Source of the DNA: Rohdeia sp041398665
GTDB taxonomy: Bacteria > Planctomycetota > UBA1135 > GCA-002686595
DNA length: 64,000 nt
Reading direction: 5' to 3'
Assembly: GCA_041398665.1 (NCBI GenBank)
Contig: JAWKUH010000026.1
Coordinates: 14,731 to 78,730, forward strand
The translations under genes and the position numbers were made by a program. The notes under the pieces are model-generated. The model saw only the letters and a list, made by a program, of their open reading frames with translations. It had not been told where the DNA came from and did not search any database. How positions within the stretch are numbered: the first letter of the stretch is position 1; every line of letters starts with the position of its first letter. Shown here in pieces: positions 9,764 to 18,582 of the stretch.

Positions 9764-10129
9764 ATGTCAAAGGACGACCTCACCCCCTCGACCCCCGGCC
9801 CCACGGAGTCGGCGCTCCTCGGTCACCCCCTCGCGCGGCTGCCGCGGGAGGACCTCGACCTCGTGGTCGCGCTGGTCCTGTGCTCGGGCTCCCTCAAGGG
9901 CCTGGCCGAGGCGTACGGGGTGAGCTACCCCACCATCCGGGCGCGACTCGACCGCACGATCGAACGGCTGCGCGCCGTGGTCGAGGGGGCCGAGCCCGAC
10001 CCGGTGCGCGACCTGCTCGCCGAGCTGGTCGAACGGGGTGAGCTCAGCGTCTCGGGCGCGCGGCGCCTGCGCGACGTCCTGCGCGAGTCCGGAACGAACG
10101 GTGCCGCCGGGACGCGGCCCAAGGAGTGA
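9764..10129 (+). CDS. DUF2089-family small DNA-binding-type protein
   Basis: 121 residues. The core LPREDLDLVVALVLCSGSLK followed by GLAEAYGVSYPTIRARLDRT is the DUF2089 signature: a helix-turn-helix-like segment in which a leading (E/D)L..FV..F..C.GNLK motif precedes LGVSYPTVRxRLD. The N-terminal zinc ribbon found in some members is absent. A second helical segment, DLLAELVERGELSVSGARRL, resembles a short SHOCT-like tail. It is followed directly by a small membrane protein, and the inverted repeat over its own promoter suggests autoregulation. Function is inferred as a transcriptional regulator; the signal is unknown. Confidence 0.75.
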   Translation: MSKDDLTPSTPGPTESALLGHPLARLPREDLDLVVALVLCSGSLKGLAEAYGVSYPTIRARLDRTIERLRAVVEGAEPDPVRDLLAELVERGELSVSGARRLRDVLRESGTNGAAGTRPKE

Positions 10130-10134
10130 TCGCC

Positions 10135-10491
10135 ATGGATCCGTGGTGGACCCAGACCGATGCAGGTCTCGTCGGAGGAGGGCTCGGCGCGTTCGTCGGC
10201 GTCGTGTTCGGAGGGATCGGCGGCGGCATCGGCGGACCGCTCGCGGCGCGCGGACGCGCACGCGGTTTCGTCACCGGCTTCTTCAAGCTCGGCGTCGCGC
10301 TCGGCGTGCTCCTCCTCGTCGGGGGCATCGTCGCCCTCGCACTCGGCCAGCCCTTCCACGTCTGGTTCTGGCTCGCCCAGCCCGGCCTCGTGCTCACCTT
10401 CGTGATGGGCGCGCTGCTCCCGGTGGTGAACCGTGCCTACCGACAGCACGAGGAGCGGCGCCTCGCGGCGGAGGAGCTGCGCCGGAGCTGA
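10135..10491 (+). CDS. Small glycine-rich membrane protein paired with the DUF2089 gene
   Basis: 118 residues. The ATG at 10135 is chosen because AAGGAG (10121-10126) lies 8 nt upstream; a GTG at 10126 overlaps the previous stop and is an alternative. Two hydrophobic segments are visible: a glycine-zipper stretch GLVGGGLGAFVGVVFGGIGG (about residues 11-34), and FFKLGVALGVLLLVGGIVALAL plus FWLAQPGLVLTFVMGALLPV near residues 48-97. The C-terminus is charged (EERRLAAEELRRS). It is not a family I can name. Coupling to the DUF2089 gene suggests it is the target or partner of that regulator. Confidence 0.7.
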   Translation: MDPWWTQTDAGLVGGGLGAFVGVVFGGIGGGIGGPLAARGRARGFVTGFFKLGVALGVLLLVGGIVALALGQPFHVWFWLAQPGLVLTFVMGALLPVVNRAYRQHEERRLAAEELRRS

Positions 10492-10504
10492 GGTGCGCGC
10501 CGAG

Positions 10505-10546
10505 GCTCCGGTCGCTCGGCTCCGGTCGCTCGGCTCCCGTCGCTCC
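10505..10546. repeat. 14-bp tandem repeat between convergent genes
   Basis: GCTCCGGTCGCTCG occurs at 10505-10518 and 10519-10532, with a third, degenerate copy (GCTCCCGTCGCTCC) directly after. It lies between the stop codons of the membrane protein and the FHA protein. Confidence 0.7.
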
Positions 10547-10557
10547 GCCCCTCTCGC

Positions 10558-11202
10558 TCAGTTCCCGGCGGCGACGAGCGCGAAGACGCCCCACGCGATC
10601 GCTCCGGCGAAGGCGATCACCGCCGCGAACACGAGGATCTGCACGGCGACGGGTTGTTGCGTGAGCTCGCCGCGCGCGAGTCCCGATCGCGAACGCGCGT
10701 CGCCGGCCAGGTACTCCGCCTGTCGGCGCTTGGCTTCGGAGATCACGGGCTCGACCACGCGACGCGGCGCTTTCTCCGGCGTTCCGATCGCGATGTCGGT
10801 GGGATCCTCGAGCTCGATCCCGGCGTCCGTGGTCGCCTTCTCGACCGACGGTTCGAGGTCGAACTCGAAGGCCTCGGCGATCGGCTCCGGCGCTCCTCCG
10901 GCGTCGGAGCCCTCGAGCTCGACCGCGTCGACGCGCACCGCGAACTCGCCCAGCGAGAACTCGTCGCCGACGCCGAGCGGCGCGGCCTCGACCCGCTCAC
11001 CGTCCACGAACACGCCGTTGCGACTGCCCGCGTCGACGATCCAGTAGGCGCCGCCGCGGCGCTCGATCCGCGCGTGCACGCGGCTGACCGAGGCGTGCGG
11101 CGCGACGAAGGCGCCGTCGGGCAGACGCCCCAGCGTGTCGCCCTCGTGCAGGACGACGGCGCGTCCCTTCTCGGGTCCGGCGAGCGCGGCGAGTCGGATC
11201 AT
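10558..11202 (-). CDS. FHA-domain protein with C-terminal membrane anchor
   Basis: 214 residues. An FHA phosphothreonine-binding domain occupies residues 1-95: DTLGRLPDGAFVAPHASVSRVHARI gives the GR..S..H pattern and IVDAGSRNGVFVDG the SxNG motif. A low-complexity acidic linker follows, then a hydrophobic helix near the C-terminus (VQILVFAAVIAFAGAIAWGV), so the FHA domain is probably tethered on the cytoplasmic face. The start at 11202 is supported by the FHA fold beginning immediately and by TATCCT 9 nt upstream. No kinase is adjacent, so the phosphorylated partner is unknown. Confidence 0.85.
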   Translation of the reverse strand: MIRLAALAGPEKGRAVVLHEGDTLGRLPDGAFVAPHASVSRVHARIERRGGAYWIVDAGSRNGVFVDGERVEAAPLGVGDEFSLGEFAVRVDAVELEGSDAGGAPEPIAEAFEFDLEPSVEKATTDAGIELEDPTDIAIGTPEKAPRRVVEPVISEAKRRQAEYLAGDARSRSGLARGELTQQPVAVQILVFAAVIAFAGAIAWGVFALVAAGN

Positions 11203-11211
11203 CGGTCGGAG

Positions 11212-11217
11212 AGGATA
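11212..11217 (-). promoter_or_regulatory. -10-like hexamer TATCCT before the FHA gene
   Basis: On the reverse strand TATCCT is followed by nine bases and the ATG. There is no Shine-Dalgarno sequence in the gap, consistent with a leaderless or near-leaderless transcript. Confidence 0.4.
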
Positions 11218-11311
11218 GCGCCGGGCGAGTTGACGCCGGACGCGTGGTCGGCGTGAAGTGGAGCCCGAGCGCCGCGCCCTCCATGCACCTCCACTCCCGC
11301 CCCGCCGCACG

Positions 11312-12168
11312 GTGAACGTCCCCGCGCTCGAGACGCGCGCGCTCGTCCGCGTCTTCCGCGGCGGCCTCGCGATGCGGCGGCGACGCGTCCTCGGTCCGCT
11401 CGACCTCGCGGTCGAGCCGGGTGGTGCGCTCGGACTGCTCGGCCCCAACGGCTCCGGCAAGAGCACGTTCCTGCGCCTCGCGGCGGGCACCGACCGGCCG
11501 AACGGAGGGAGCGTCCGCGTGCACGGTGCCGATCCGCGCACGTCGGCGGGACGCGAGCGCACGGGGCTCCTCCCCGAGGGCTTCCCGTTCCCGCCGGAGC
11601 TGCCGGGGCGGACGGTGCTCGACGTCGTCGCGCGGTTGCGCGGACTCGCGCGCACCGAGCGACGGACCCGCGTCGGCGCCTGGCTCGAACGCGTCGGACT
11701 CGCCGACGCCGCGAAGCGTCCCGCGGGACGTTGGTCGACGGGCATGCGGCGGCGCCTCGCGCTCGCGTGCGCGTGCATCCACGAGCCCGACGTGCTGCTG
11801 CTCGACGAGCCTGGCGCGGGACTCGACGCGGAGGGCTTCGGCGTGCTCGACGAGGTTCTGACGGAGGCGCGCGCACGCGGCGCGACCGTCGTGCTGTGCT
11901 CGCACCACGGCGGCGAACTGTTCCGACACTGCGCGCGCATGGTGGTGTTCGTGGACGGACGCGCGGCCTGGGACGGGACGTCGGACGAACTCGCGGCGCG
12001 CCGCGCGGATCGAGCTCGAGGTCGAGCTCCGCTCGCGCGGCGAACTCCGGACGTGACCGCGCGCATCACCGAGTCCGAGCGCACGTCGTCGCCGCGCGCC
12101 CCGCAGCGGTCTCGACGGCGCAGCTCTACCGCGAACTCGCGCGCGGCGACGCGGGGGCGCCGAGGTGA
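11312..12168 (+). CDS. ABC transporter ATP-binding protein, frame breaks near the C-terminus
   Basis: Start GTG at 11312. Walker A is GPNGSGKST (residues 44-52). The signature region reads WSTGMRRRLALA instead of LSGGQ, a common variant in exporter ATPases. Walker B is DVLLLDEPGAGLD and the switch is CSHHGGE. After residue ~230 the frame changes around 12000 and 12090; the last frame ends TAQLYRELARGDAGAPR with the stop at 12168. That stop overlaps the GTG of the membrane component (12165), so the pair is translationally coupled. It resembles the CcmA/NodI-type exporter ATPases; cargo is unknown. Confidence 0.85.
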
Positions 12169-13226
12169 GGGGCGCGCTCGCGGCGGCCCTCCTCGCGGCG
12201 CGTCGCACGGGACGCGTCGCCTGGATCGCGATCCCCGCCGCGTTCGCCGCGTCGCAGCTCGCGACGTCCCCCACCGCCTCGGTCGTCTCGGGCGACGTGG
12301 CGACGGCGGCGGCGGCCGGCGGCGTGCGCACCGCCGCCGGAGTCGGCGCTGCGGCGTTCGCCGTCGCGCTCGCCCTCGTCGCGCACCTCGTCCACCTCGG
12401 CCGTCTGCGCGGTGCGGAGGCCGACGGACTGCTCGCGACGCCGGTGGGACGCGGCGCCTTCACGCTCGGGACGTTCGGAGGCGCGGTCGCGACGGCGCTC
12501 GTCGCGCTCGCGGCGGCGGCGGTCGTCGTCGGAGCGACGGGCGGGTCGGACGCGCCCACGCTGCGCGTCGTCCGCTCGCTCGAGGTTCCTGGTCTCGTGC
12601 TGACGGGACGCACGGACGCGCGATCGCTCGTGCTCGACGCCGCGCAGCTGCGCGGTGCGACGCGCCTGCGAGCGCGACTCGTCGCACTGCCCGGCGACGG
12701 ACCGGTGGTGTTCGCCTCGCTCGCGGCGGCACGCGCCGGGACCGACGCGCACGACCGCGCGGAGGGGCGCGTCTTCGCGCAGCGCGCGCTCGAGGTCGCG
12801 CTGCCGCCGGGCGACGGCGACGTCACGCTCACGCTCGCGCGACTCGGCGAGGGCGCCGGACTCGCGCTGGCGCGCGACGGTGTGGTCGCGCTCGCTCCCG
12901 TCGCGACGGACGCCGCTCTCCCGACGAGTCTCTTCCTCCACGCACTGCTCGCGATCGCGGCCGCGGCGGCGGCGCTCGCTGCCCTGCGTCCGTTCCTCGG
13001 CGGCGGGTTGTGCGGCGGCACCGTCGCGGCGATCGCGTTCGCCCTGTGGACGCGGCCCGAGCTCGGCGGCGCGTGGCCGGTCGCCGGACTCGCTGACGCG
13101 CTCGACGTCGCGTCGTCGGGACTCGTGCCGGCGTCGCCGAGCCTCGGACCGACGGTTCTCGTCTGCGGCGCGTGCCTCGCGATCGCGACGCTCGCACCGC
13201 GCTCCGTCCGGGAGGCCGGCGAATGA
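12165..13226 (+). CDS. Putative ABC transporter membrane component
   Basis: 353 residues, start GTG overlapping the ATPase stop. Hydrophobic segments are visible near residues 20-37, 58-80, 102-128, 265-285, 293-305 and 330-345, with a large polar domain (about 130-260) between the third and fourth. The arrangement fits an exporter permease with an extracytoplasmic domain, and LHALLAIAAAAAALAAL begins the C-terminal membrane bundle. I recognise no named family; the ABC role comes from coupling to the ATPase. It ends by overlapping the next gene with ATGA at 13223-13226. Confidence 0.65.
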   Translation: MRGALAAALLAARRTGRVAWIAIPAAFAASQLATSPTASVVSGDVATAAAAGGVRTAAGVGAAAFAVALALVAHLVHLGRLRGAEADGLLATPVGRGAFTLGTFGGAVATALVALAAAAVVVGATGGSDAPTLRVVRSLEVPGLVLTGRTDARSLVLDAAQLRGATRLRARLVALPGDGPVVFASLAAARAGTDAHDRAEGRVFAQRALEVALPPGDGDVTLTLARLGEGAGLALARDGVVALAPVATDAALPTSLFLHALLAIAAAAAALAALRPFLGGGLCGGTVAAIAFALWTRPELGGAWPVAGLADALDVASSGLVPASPSLGPTVLVCGACLAIATLAPRSVREAGE

Positions 13227-13801
13227 GCCGCGTGTCGATCGTCGTCGCCGCGATCCTCGTCGCGATCGGGATCGCGTCGGGAGCGGGGAAGCACTCGAGC
13301 GCGAGCGACGGGCCGCGCCTGTTCGGTCCCGTCGCGCGACTCGTCGCCGCGCTGCGTTGGGTCGAGGTGCGCGAGGCGTTCGACCGCGGCGAGCCGGCGC
13401 GCGCGTTCGCGGTCGCCGAGACCGCGCTCGCGATCGACCCCGGCGCGACGGAGGGCTGGTGCCTGCTCGTCGAGCGCCAGCTCCTCACCGACGCGAGTTC
13501 GCTGCGCGAGCCGGACGGCGCGAGGCGCCGCGCGTGGATCGAGAGCGCGCTCGACACGGCGGAGCGCGGAGTTCGAAGCGCGCGCGACCCCGGACGCGTG
13601 GAGTTCACGGCGGCGCTCGGACTGCTCGTGCAGGCCACCGACGAGTCGCCGCCGCCGTGGCCGACGGGTGTCGCAGGCCTGCGGAACGACGCGCGTCGGT
13701 GGTTCGAACGCGCACTCGAGCACGGCGTCGGCGCGGCCCGGGAGTTCCTCGTCGACACCGACGAGGAGGCGCCGGGAAGCGTGCAAGACCGAGATTCGTG
13801 A
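13223..13801 (+). CDS. Membrane-anchored protein of the ABC cluster, unknown function
   Basis: 192 residues. The ATG at 13223 overlaps the permease stop. An N-terminal hydrophobic helix (VSIVVAAILVAIGIASG) is followed by helical pairs such as REAFDRGEPARAFAVAETAL and AIDPGATEGWCLLVERQLL, which look like TPR-type repeats, and then a charged tail. Probably an accessory subunit of the exporter; no family is recognised. Confidence 0.6.
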   Translation: MSRVSIVVAAILVAIGIASGAGKHSSASDGPRLFGPVARLVAALRWVEVREAFDRGEPARAFAVAETALAIDPGATEGWCLLVERQLLTDASSLREPDGARRRAWIESALDTAERGVRSARDPGRVEFTAALGLLVQATDESPPPWPTGVAGLRNDARRWFERALEHGVGAAREFLVDTDEEAPGSVQDRDS

Positions 13802-13955
13802 GCGCAAGCTCCGCGAACGCGCGGAAGAGGGCGCGCGATCGTGATCGCGAGCGTCCCCTGCCCCCGCGAGCGGGGTACGTTCTGGGTTCGACCCGGCCGC
13901 GCGCGACCCGCCGGCCGCGCGTCGACGCCCCACGTCCGAGACCCCGCCAGAACCG

Positions 13956-16358
13956 ATGCACCGACCGAACGGCCGTGGACGCGAGGCGCGTCCCCCGCGC
14001 ACCCACGCGTCCTCCGCTCCCGTCGCCGGCGCCCTCGCGGCGTTCGCCCTCCTCGCGACGGCCGCGAACGCCCAGGTCAGCGAACTGTCGCTCGACGGCG
14101 AGCTCGCGCTGCAGCTCGCCCCCGGGGACGCGGCGACGGCGGAGCTTCTCGGCCCGCCCACGACGTTCGCCGCGATGGCGCTCGACGTCGACCCGGGCCC
14201 CGTGCCGTTCCTCGGTCAGTCGCTCCCGCTCGGGGTGACGCCGGCGCTCACGTTGTTCGCCTTCAACGGGACGGACGCGAGCGGTCTCGCGACCTGGCCG
14301 CTCGTCGCGCCCTCGAGCTCGTCGTTCGTCGGCTCGGTCTTCTACTTCGCCGGCCTGGTGGCGGACGTCACCGAACCGAGCGGGCTGCGCCTCTCGAACG
14401 GCGTCTCGCTCGAGATCGTCGACCGCCCGCCGCTGCTCGCCGCGGACCTCGCGGGACGTCGACTGGGCGGCGACCCGAGCTTCAGCGCCGTCGACGTCGT
14501 CCAGCAGAACGACAGGATCTACGTCGCGCTCGACGCGATGAAGTACCCCTTCGCGGCCGGCAAGGAGGCCGACGTCTACGTCGTCGCCGCCAAGGACGCC
14601 GCGGAGTGGGCCACCGACCCGTCGCTCGTCGACGTGACGTCGGACGGACCGAACACGTTCACCTTCACGTTCGACGTCCTGTCGCAGAACGTCCTCGCCG
14701 TCGAGCCGTCGGCGTCGCCCGGCGCCAACGGCGACCAGATGGCGTCGGCGTTCGACGTCGTCGTCGACCTCGACCGCGACGGGATGCTCGGCGACGGCGA
14801 CGTGATCGACGGCAAGGGCGACGAGGTCGGCCTGTGGATCACGGCCGTCACCGGGAACCCCGGTCCCTACGCCGTGACCGAGCTGCTGTACGACGGCGGC
14901 TCGACGTGGCTCAAGGAGGACATCTACTACCCGAGCAACGTCGCCGCCCTCGGGCAGCTGCCGCTCGTCGTCGTGAGCCACGGCAACGGGCACAACTACC
15001 AGTGGTACGACCACGTCGGCCAGCACCTCGCGTCGTGGGGCTTCGTGGTGGTGAGCCACTCGAACAACACGCAGCCCGGCCCGCAGTCCGCGGCGACGTC
15101 GACGCTCCAGAACGTCGACCACTTCCTCGGCAACCTCGCGACGATCGCGGGCGGCGCGCTGAACGGTCACGTCGACACGCACCGCATCGGGCTCCTCGGC
15201 CACAGTCGCGGCGGCGAGGGCGTCGTGATCGCGTACCACCGCCTGTTCACGGGCGCGTACCAGCCGACGAACTTCACGCGCTCCGACGTCCGGATCGTCT
15301 CGAGCATCGCACCGACCTACTTCGAGGTTTCGTCACCCTCGCCCGACGTCATCCACGACGTGCCCTACCACGTGTGGGTGGGCGGCGCCGACGCCGACGT
15401 CACGGGCTGCGGCTCGACCTTCGTCGCGCAACCCATGGCGCACTACGGCTGGGCCGAGGGCGAGCGCTCCCTGATCCAGGTCCAGGGCGCGGGACACGGC
15501 GCGTTCCACGACGGCGGCGGGAGCACGGTGTCGGCCGGACCCTGCCTCCTCTCGCGCGCCCAGGTGCACCGCATCATGAAGCCGCACCTGCTCGCGCTGT
15601 TCGGCTACTACCTGCGCGACGAGGCGGCCGGCCGCGACTTCCTCGTGCGCGAGTTCTCGGACCTGCGTCCCCTCGGGACGCCGTCGACGAGCTGCGCCGT
15701 GGTGCACGTCGCCCACACCGACGGGCCCGACCCGAGCGACCTCGTGATCGACGACTTCCAGTCGGCGTCCGCGCTCACGATCGCGTCGAGCGGCGCCACC
15801 GTCGCCTGGTCGGTGGACGACCTCTCCGAAGGTGTGTTGATCGACAACAGCAACTTCACCGACAACGGCACGCAGGCCTTCAACTCCTTCACGCACGGCA
15901 GCAGCACCGGTCCGCCGCAGGGCGCGATCTTCTCGTTCGGCACGGCGAGCAGCCAGACCTACCGCTACGAGCTGCCCCTCGCGGACAAGGACGCGACGAA
16001 GTACCGCCACCTCGCGTTCATGCTGGCGCAGAGCTCGCGCCACCCCCTCACCGTCGCGCTCGACGCCAAGATCGAGTTCGAGGTGCGCGTCGAGGACTGG
16101 TCGGGCAACTCGCGCACGCTGCCGATCGGGAGCTACGGCGACGGTATCGGCGAGGCCTACGCGCGTTCGGGATGTGGAACGGGCACGGGCTGGGCGGCCG
16201 AGTTCGAGTCGTTCACCATCCGGATCGAGGACTTCGCTCGCGACACGTCGCTCGTCGACCTCACGGACCTGCGCTACGTCGAGTTCCTGTTCGGCTCCGA
16301 CCACGGGTCGGCGCAGGGACGCGTCGCCATCGACCAGGTCGAACTCACCAGGAAGTGA
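13956..16358 (+). CDS. Secreted alpha/beta hydrolase with accessory domains
   Basis: 800 residues. A long N-terminus ends in a signal peptide (AGALAAFALLATAANAQ, about residues 28-40). The hydrolase core spans roughly residues 305-550. LPLVVVSHGNGHNYQWYDH is the oxyanion region, GLLGHSRGGEG contains the nucleophile Ser417 in a GxSxG-like elbow, HVWVGGADADV is the acid region, and QGAGHGAFHD supplies His514. This matches chlorophyllase/PET-hydrolase-like dienelactone-fold esterases. A preceding domain (DVVQQNDRIYVALDAMKYPF) has acidic DLDRDGMLGDGD calcium-type loops, and a C-terminal beta-rich domain follows. Likely an extracellular esterase or lipase; substrate unknown. Confidence 0.75.
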   Translation: MHRPNGRGREARPPRTHASSAPVAGALAAFALLATAANAQVSELSLDGELALQLAPGDAATAELLGPPTTFAAMALDVDPGPVPFLGQSLPLGVTPALTLFAFNGTDASGLATWPLVAPSSSSFVGSVFYFAGLVADVTEPSGLRLSNGVSLEIVDRPPLLAADLAGRRLGGDPSFSAVDVVQQNDRIYVALDAMKYPFAAGKEADVYVVAAKDAAEWATDPSLVDVTSDGPNTFTFTFDVLSQNVLAVEPSASPGANGDQMASAFDVVVDLDRDGMLGDGDVIDGKGDEVGLWITAVTGNPGPYAVTELLYDGGSTWLKEDIYYPSNVAALGQLPLVVVSHGNGHNYQWYDHVGQHLASWGFVVVSHSNNTQPGPQSAATSTLQNVDHFLGNLATIAGGALNGHVDTHRIGLLGHSRGGEGVVIAYHRLFTGAYQPTNFTRSDVRIVSSIAPTYFEVSSPSPDVIHDVPYHVWVGGADADVTGCGSTFVAQPMAHYGWAEGERSLIQVQGAGHGAFHDGGGSTVSAGPCLLSRAQVHRIMKPHLLALFGYYLRDEAAGRDFLVREFSDLRPLGTPSTSCAVVHVAHTDGPDPSDLVIDDFQSASALTIASSGATVAWSVDDLSEGVLIDNSNFTDNGTQAFNSFTHGSSTGPPQGAIFSFGTASSQTYRYELPLADKDATKYRHLAFMLAQSSRHPLTVALDAKIEFEVRVEDWSGNSRTLPIGSYGDGIGEAYARSGCGTGTGWAAEFESFTIRIEDFARDTSLVDLTDLRYVEFLFGSDHGSAQGRVAIDQVELTRK

Positions 16359-16375
16359 CAGCGGGATCCCCGACC

Positions 16376-16984
16376 ATGAAGCGCATCAGCATCGCCATCG
16401 TCTCGGTCGCCGCCGTCGCGGCCGTCGCCGCCGCCGCCCAGGCCCTCGCGCCGCGCACGGCTCCGCCCGCCCTCGCGGAACAGGACGTGCGGGTCGTCGC
16501 CGTCGTGCCGTTCACGCTCGAGGCACCCGCGGTCCACACGTTCCGCGCGGAGGCGCCGACCTACGCGTCGGGCGACCTCGTGGTGCTCGAGTCGAACGGC
16601 GCGACGCTCGTCCCGACCGACCTGCCCTGTCGCGTCCCGATGCGCGGGGCCGAGGTGCTCCAGCAGGTGAACCGCGGGAGTTCCGGCGTCGTCGTCTGCG
16701 TCGCTCCGGCGTGCGACGACGCGAGCGGCGACTTCCGTCTGGGGCCGTACTTCCTGAGCGCCCCCATGACGCCCGAGCAGGTCGACCGCGCGTACGCCGC
16801 GAACGAACTCGCGAACGCACGGGCCCGCGGCCAGGTGCGGCTCACCGAGAGCGACCTCACGTCGCTCTCCGCCGCGCCCGTCGTGCTCCCGGACGAGAAC
16901 GAGCTCTACAAGCTCGCGGCAGATCTGATCGAGGCCTACGTGCCCGACGAGCAGGACACCGTGCGCGGCCTGCGCGGCTACTAG
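16376..16984 (+). CDS. Exported protein of unknown function
   Basis: 202 residues. The N-terminal signal MKRISIAIVSVAAVAAVAAA is followed by a short beta-rich body; VVAVVPFTLEAPAVHTFRAE and GASGVVVC-like strands are visible, with two cysteines flanking the VCVAPACDDASGD loop. It lies 17 nt after the hydrolase stop and is probably cotranscribed. No family is recognised. Confidence 0.65.
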   Translation: MKRISIAIVSVAAVAAVAAAAQALAPRTAPPALAEQDVRVVAVVPFTLEAPAVHTFRAEAPTYASGDLVVLESNGATLVPTDLPCRVPMRGAEVLQQVNRGSSGVVVCVAPACDDASGDFRLGPYFLSAPMTPEQVDRAYAANELANARARGQVRLTESDLTSLSAAPVVLPDENELYKLAADLIEAYVPDEQDTVRGLRGY

Positions 16985-17598
16985 CCCCGCGCGGTGCGAA
17001 GCAGCGCGCTGTGTTCCCCCGCACGCCGCGGAGCGGCGCGCTGTGTTCCCCCGCACGCCGCGGAGCGGCGCGCTGCGTTCCCCCGCACGCCGCGGAGCGG
17101 CGCGCTGCGTTCCCCCGCACGGACTGCCGGCCGCGCCGCGCCTCGAGGAAGAAGTCGAGGGCTGCGCGGCGCCTGCGGCGCCGAAGCCCACGCAGTTTCG
17201 ACACGAAGGGAACGACAGGAAAGGACACGGAGAACACGTAGGCGGCGCTGCTGCGCGGCGGAGGGACCCGCGGCGCGACGCGCCCCGCGGTCCCTGCGTT
17301 CCTTCCGTGTGGTCTGCCGCCGGAGGCGGCGCCTTCCGGTTCTTCGCCTTCTTCGTGTTTGATCCGCGCGGCCCGCAGGGCCACGCTGTGTTCCCCGCGC
17401 GGCGCGAAGCGGCGCGCTGCGTTCTCCCCACGCGACCGAGGTCGCGTGTTCGTTCCTCCGTACGGCGCGAGTGCGCCCTTCGGGCGCGGAACCACGGAGC
17501 ACACGGAGAAACGAAGGTTCGACCCGCGGGTGCGGTTCCGTGTGCTTCGTGTGCCCCGTGGTCCATCCGCGGGAGCCGGCAGGCCGCGCCTCGCCCCG
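16985..17598. repeat. Palindromic intergenic element block C
   Basis: A 614-bp non-coding block between two genes. It contains a 32-bp tandem repeat (listed separately), then a CTGCCGGCCGCGCCGC module. A long imperfect inverted repeat (about 17197-17362) follows, with arms starting GTTTCGACACGAAGGGAACG and ending TTCTTCGCCTTCTTCGTGTT. A second, shorter arm pair lies at 17490-17560 (AACCACGGAGCACACGGAG / CTTCGTGTGCCCCGTGGT). The core is clearly related to block D. Confidence 0.75.
17004..17120. repeat. 32-bp tandem repeat, about 3.7 copies
   Basis: Unit GCGCGCTGTGTTCCCCCGCA plus 12 further bases starts at 17004, 17036, 17068 and 17100, a fixed 32-bp period with one T/C difference. The last copy breaks off after GCAC. 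There are no unique spacers, so it is not a CRISPR array. Confidence 0.85.
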
Positions 17599-18570
17599 CT
17601 ACTCCACCATCCACCGCGCGGCACGACCCGCGTAGTACGTGAGGATCAGGGTCGGCGCCCGCGCGGCGGATCGAGAGGAGACTCTCGAGCACGGCGGCAC
17701 GCTCGTCGAGGAACCCGCGTTCGGCGGCGGCCGCCAGCATCGCGTACTCCCCCGAGACCTGGTACGCCGCGACCGGCAGGTCCGTGGCCGCGCGCAGCTC
17801 GGCGATGACGTCGAGGTACGGACCCGCGGGCTTCACCATGAGGACGTCGGCACCCTCGGCCTCGTCGAGCGCGGCCTCGCGCCGCGCCTCGCGGCGGTTC
17901 CTCGGATCCATCTGGTAGGTCTTCTTGTCACCCGCCCTCGGCGCGGAGTCGAGCGCCTCGCGGAAGGGCCCGTAGAAGGCCGAGGCGTACTTCGCGCAGT
18001 ACGAGAGGATCGCGACGTCGGTGAAGCCCTCGCCGTCGAGCGCGTCGCGGATCGCTCCGACGCGCCCGTCCATCATGTCGCTCGGCGCGACGACGGTCGC
18101 GCCGGCCGCGCCTGGACGAGCGCTCGCTCGGCGAGGATCGCGACGGTCTCGTCGTTCAGGACGCGGCCGTCGTCGCCGACGATCCCGTCGTGCCCGTCCG
18201 ACGAGTACGGGTCGAGCGCGACGTCGGTCGCGACGACGAGTTCCGGGAAGCGCCGGAGCAGCGCGCGCACGGCGCGCGGGACGAGGCCCTCGGGATCGAG
18301 CGCGGCGCGCCCGTCCCTGGTCTTCAGCTCCTCCGCGACGGCCGGGAAGAGCGCGACGGCGCCGACGCCGACCGAGAGCAGCGCCTCCGCCTCGCGCAGC
18401 AGTCCCTCGAGCGACAGTCGCGAGAGCCCCGGCATCGCGCGGATCGGCACGTCGCCGGCACCGTCGTGGACGAACAGCGGCTGGACGAGTCGCTCCGGAC
18501 CGAGCTGCGTCTCCGCGGCGATGCCGCGCTGGAACGGACCCGTGCGATGGCGACGCGGACGTTGGCGCAT
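17599..18570 (-). CDS. hemB: Porphobilinogen synthase (delta-aminolevulinate dehydratase), two frame breaks
   Basis: Condenses two 5-aminolevulinates to porphobilinogen in tetrapyrrole synthesis. About 323 residues. The first frame (from ATG 18570) reads RLVQPLFVHDGAG, then VALFPAVAEELKTRDG, and TDVALDPYSSDGHDG. That last segment lacks the cysteines of zinc enzymes and fits the magnesium-type site. The frame changes near 18110 to GATVVAPSDMMDGRVGAIRD, then ILSYCAKYASAFYGPFREA (first active-site Lys) and DVLMVKPAGPYLDVI (Schiff-base Lys). A further shift near 17655 restores LILTYYAGRAARWMVE before the stop. Because the enzyme is normally needed for heme, the breaks are probably sequence errors. 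TACCCT lies 6 nt before the ATG. Confidence 0.9.
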
Positions 18571-18576
18571 GGGCGG

Positions 18577-18582
18577 AGGGTA
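18577..18582 (-). promoter_or_regulatory. -10-like hexamer TACCCT before hemB
   Basis: Reverse-strand TACCCT, six bases and then the hemB ATG; no ribosome-binding site fits between. Together with TAGGCT at 18703 on the other strand it marks a compact divergent promoter region of about 120 bp. Confidence 0.4.

Noticed and set aside
17004..17120. Possible CRISPR array
   Set aside because: Repeats are directly adjacent with no unique spacers, and no cas gene is present.
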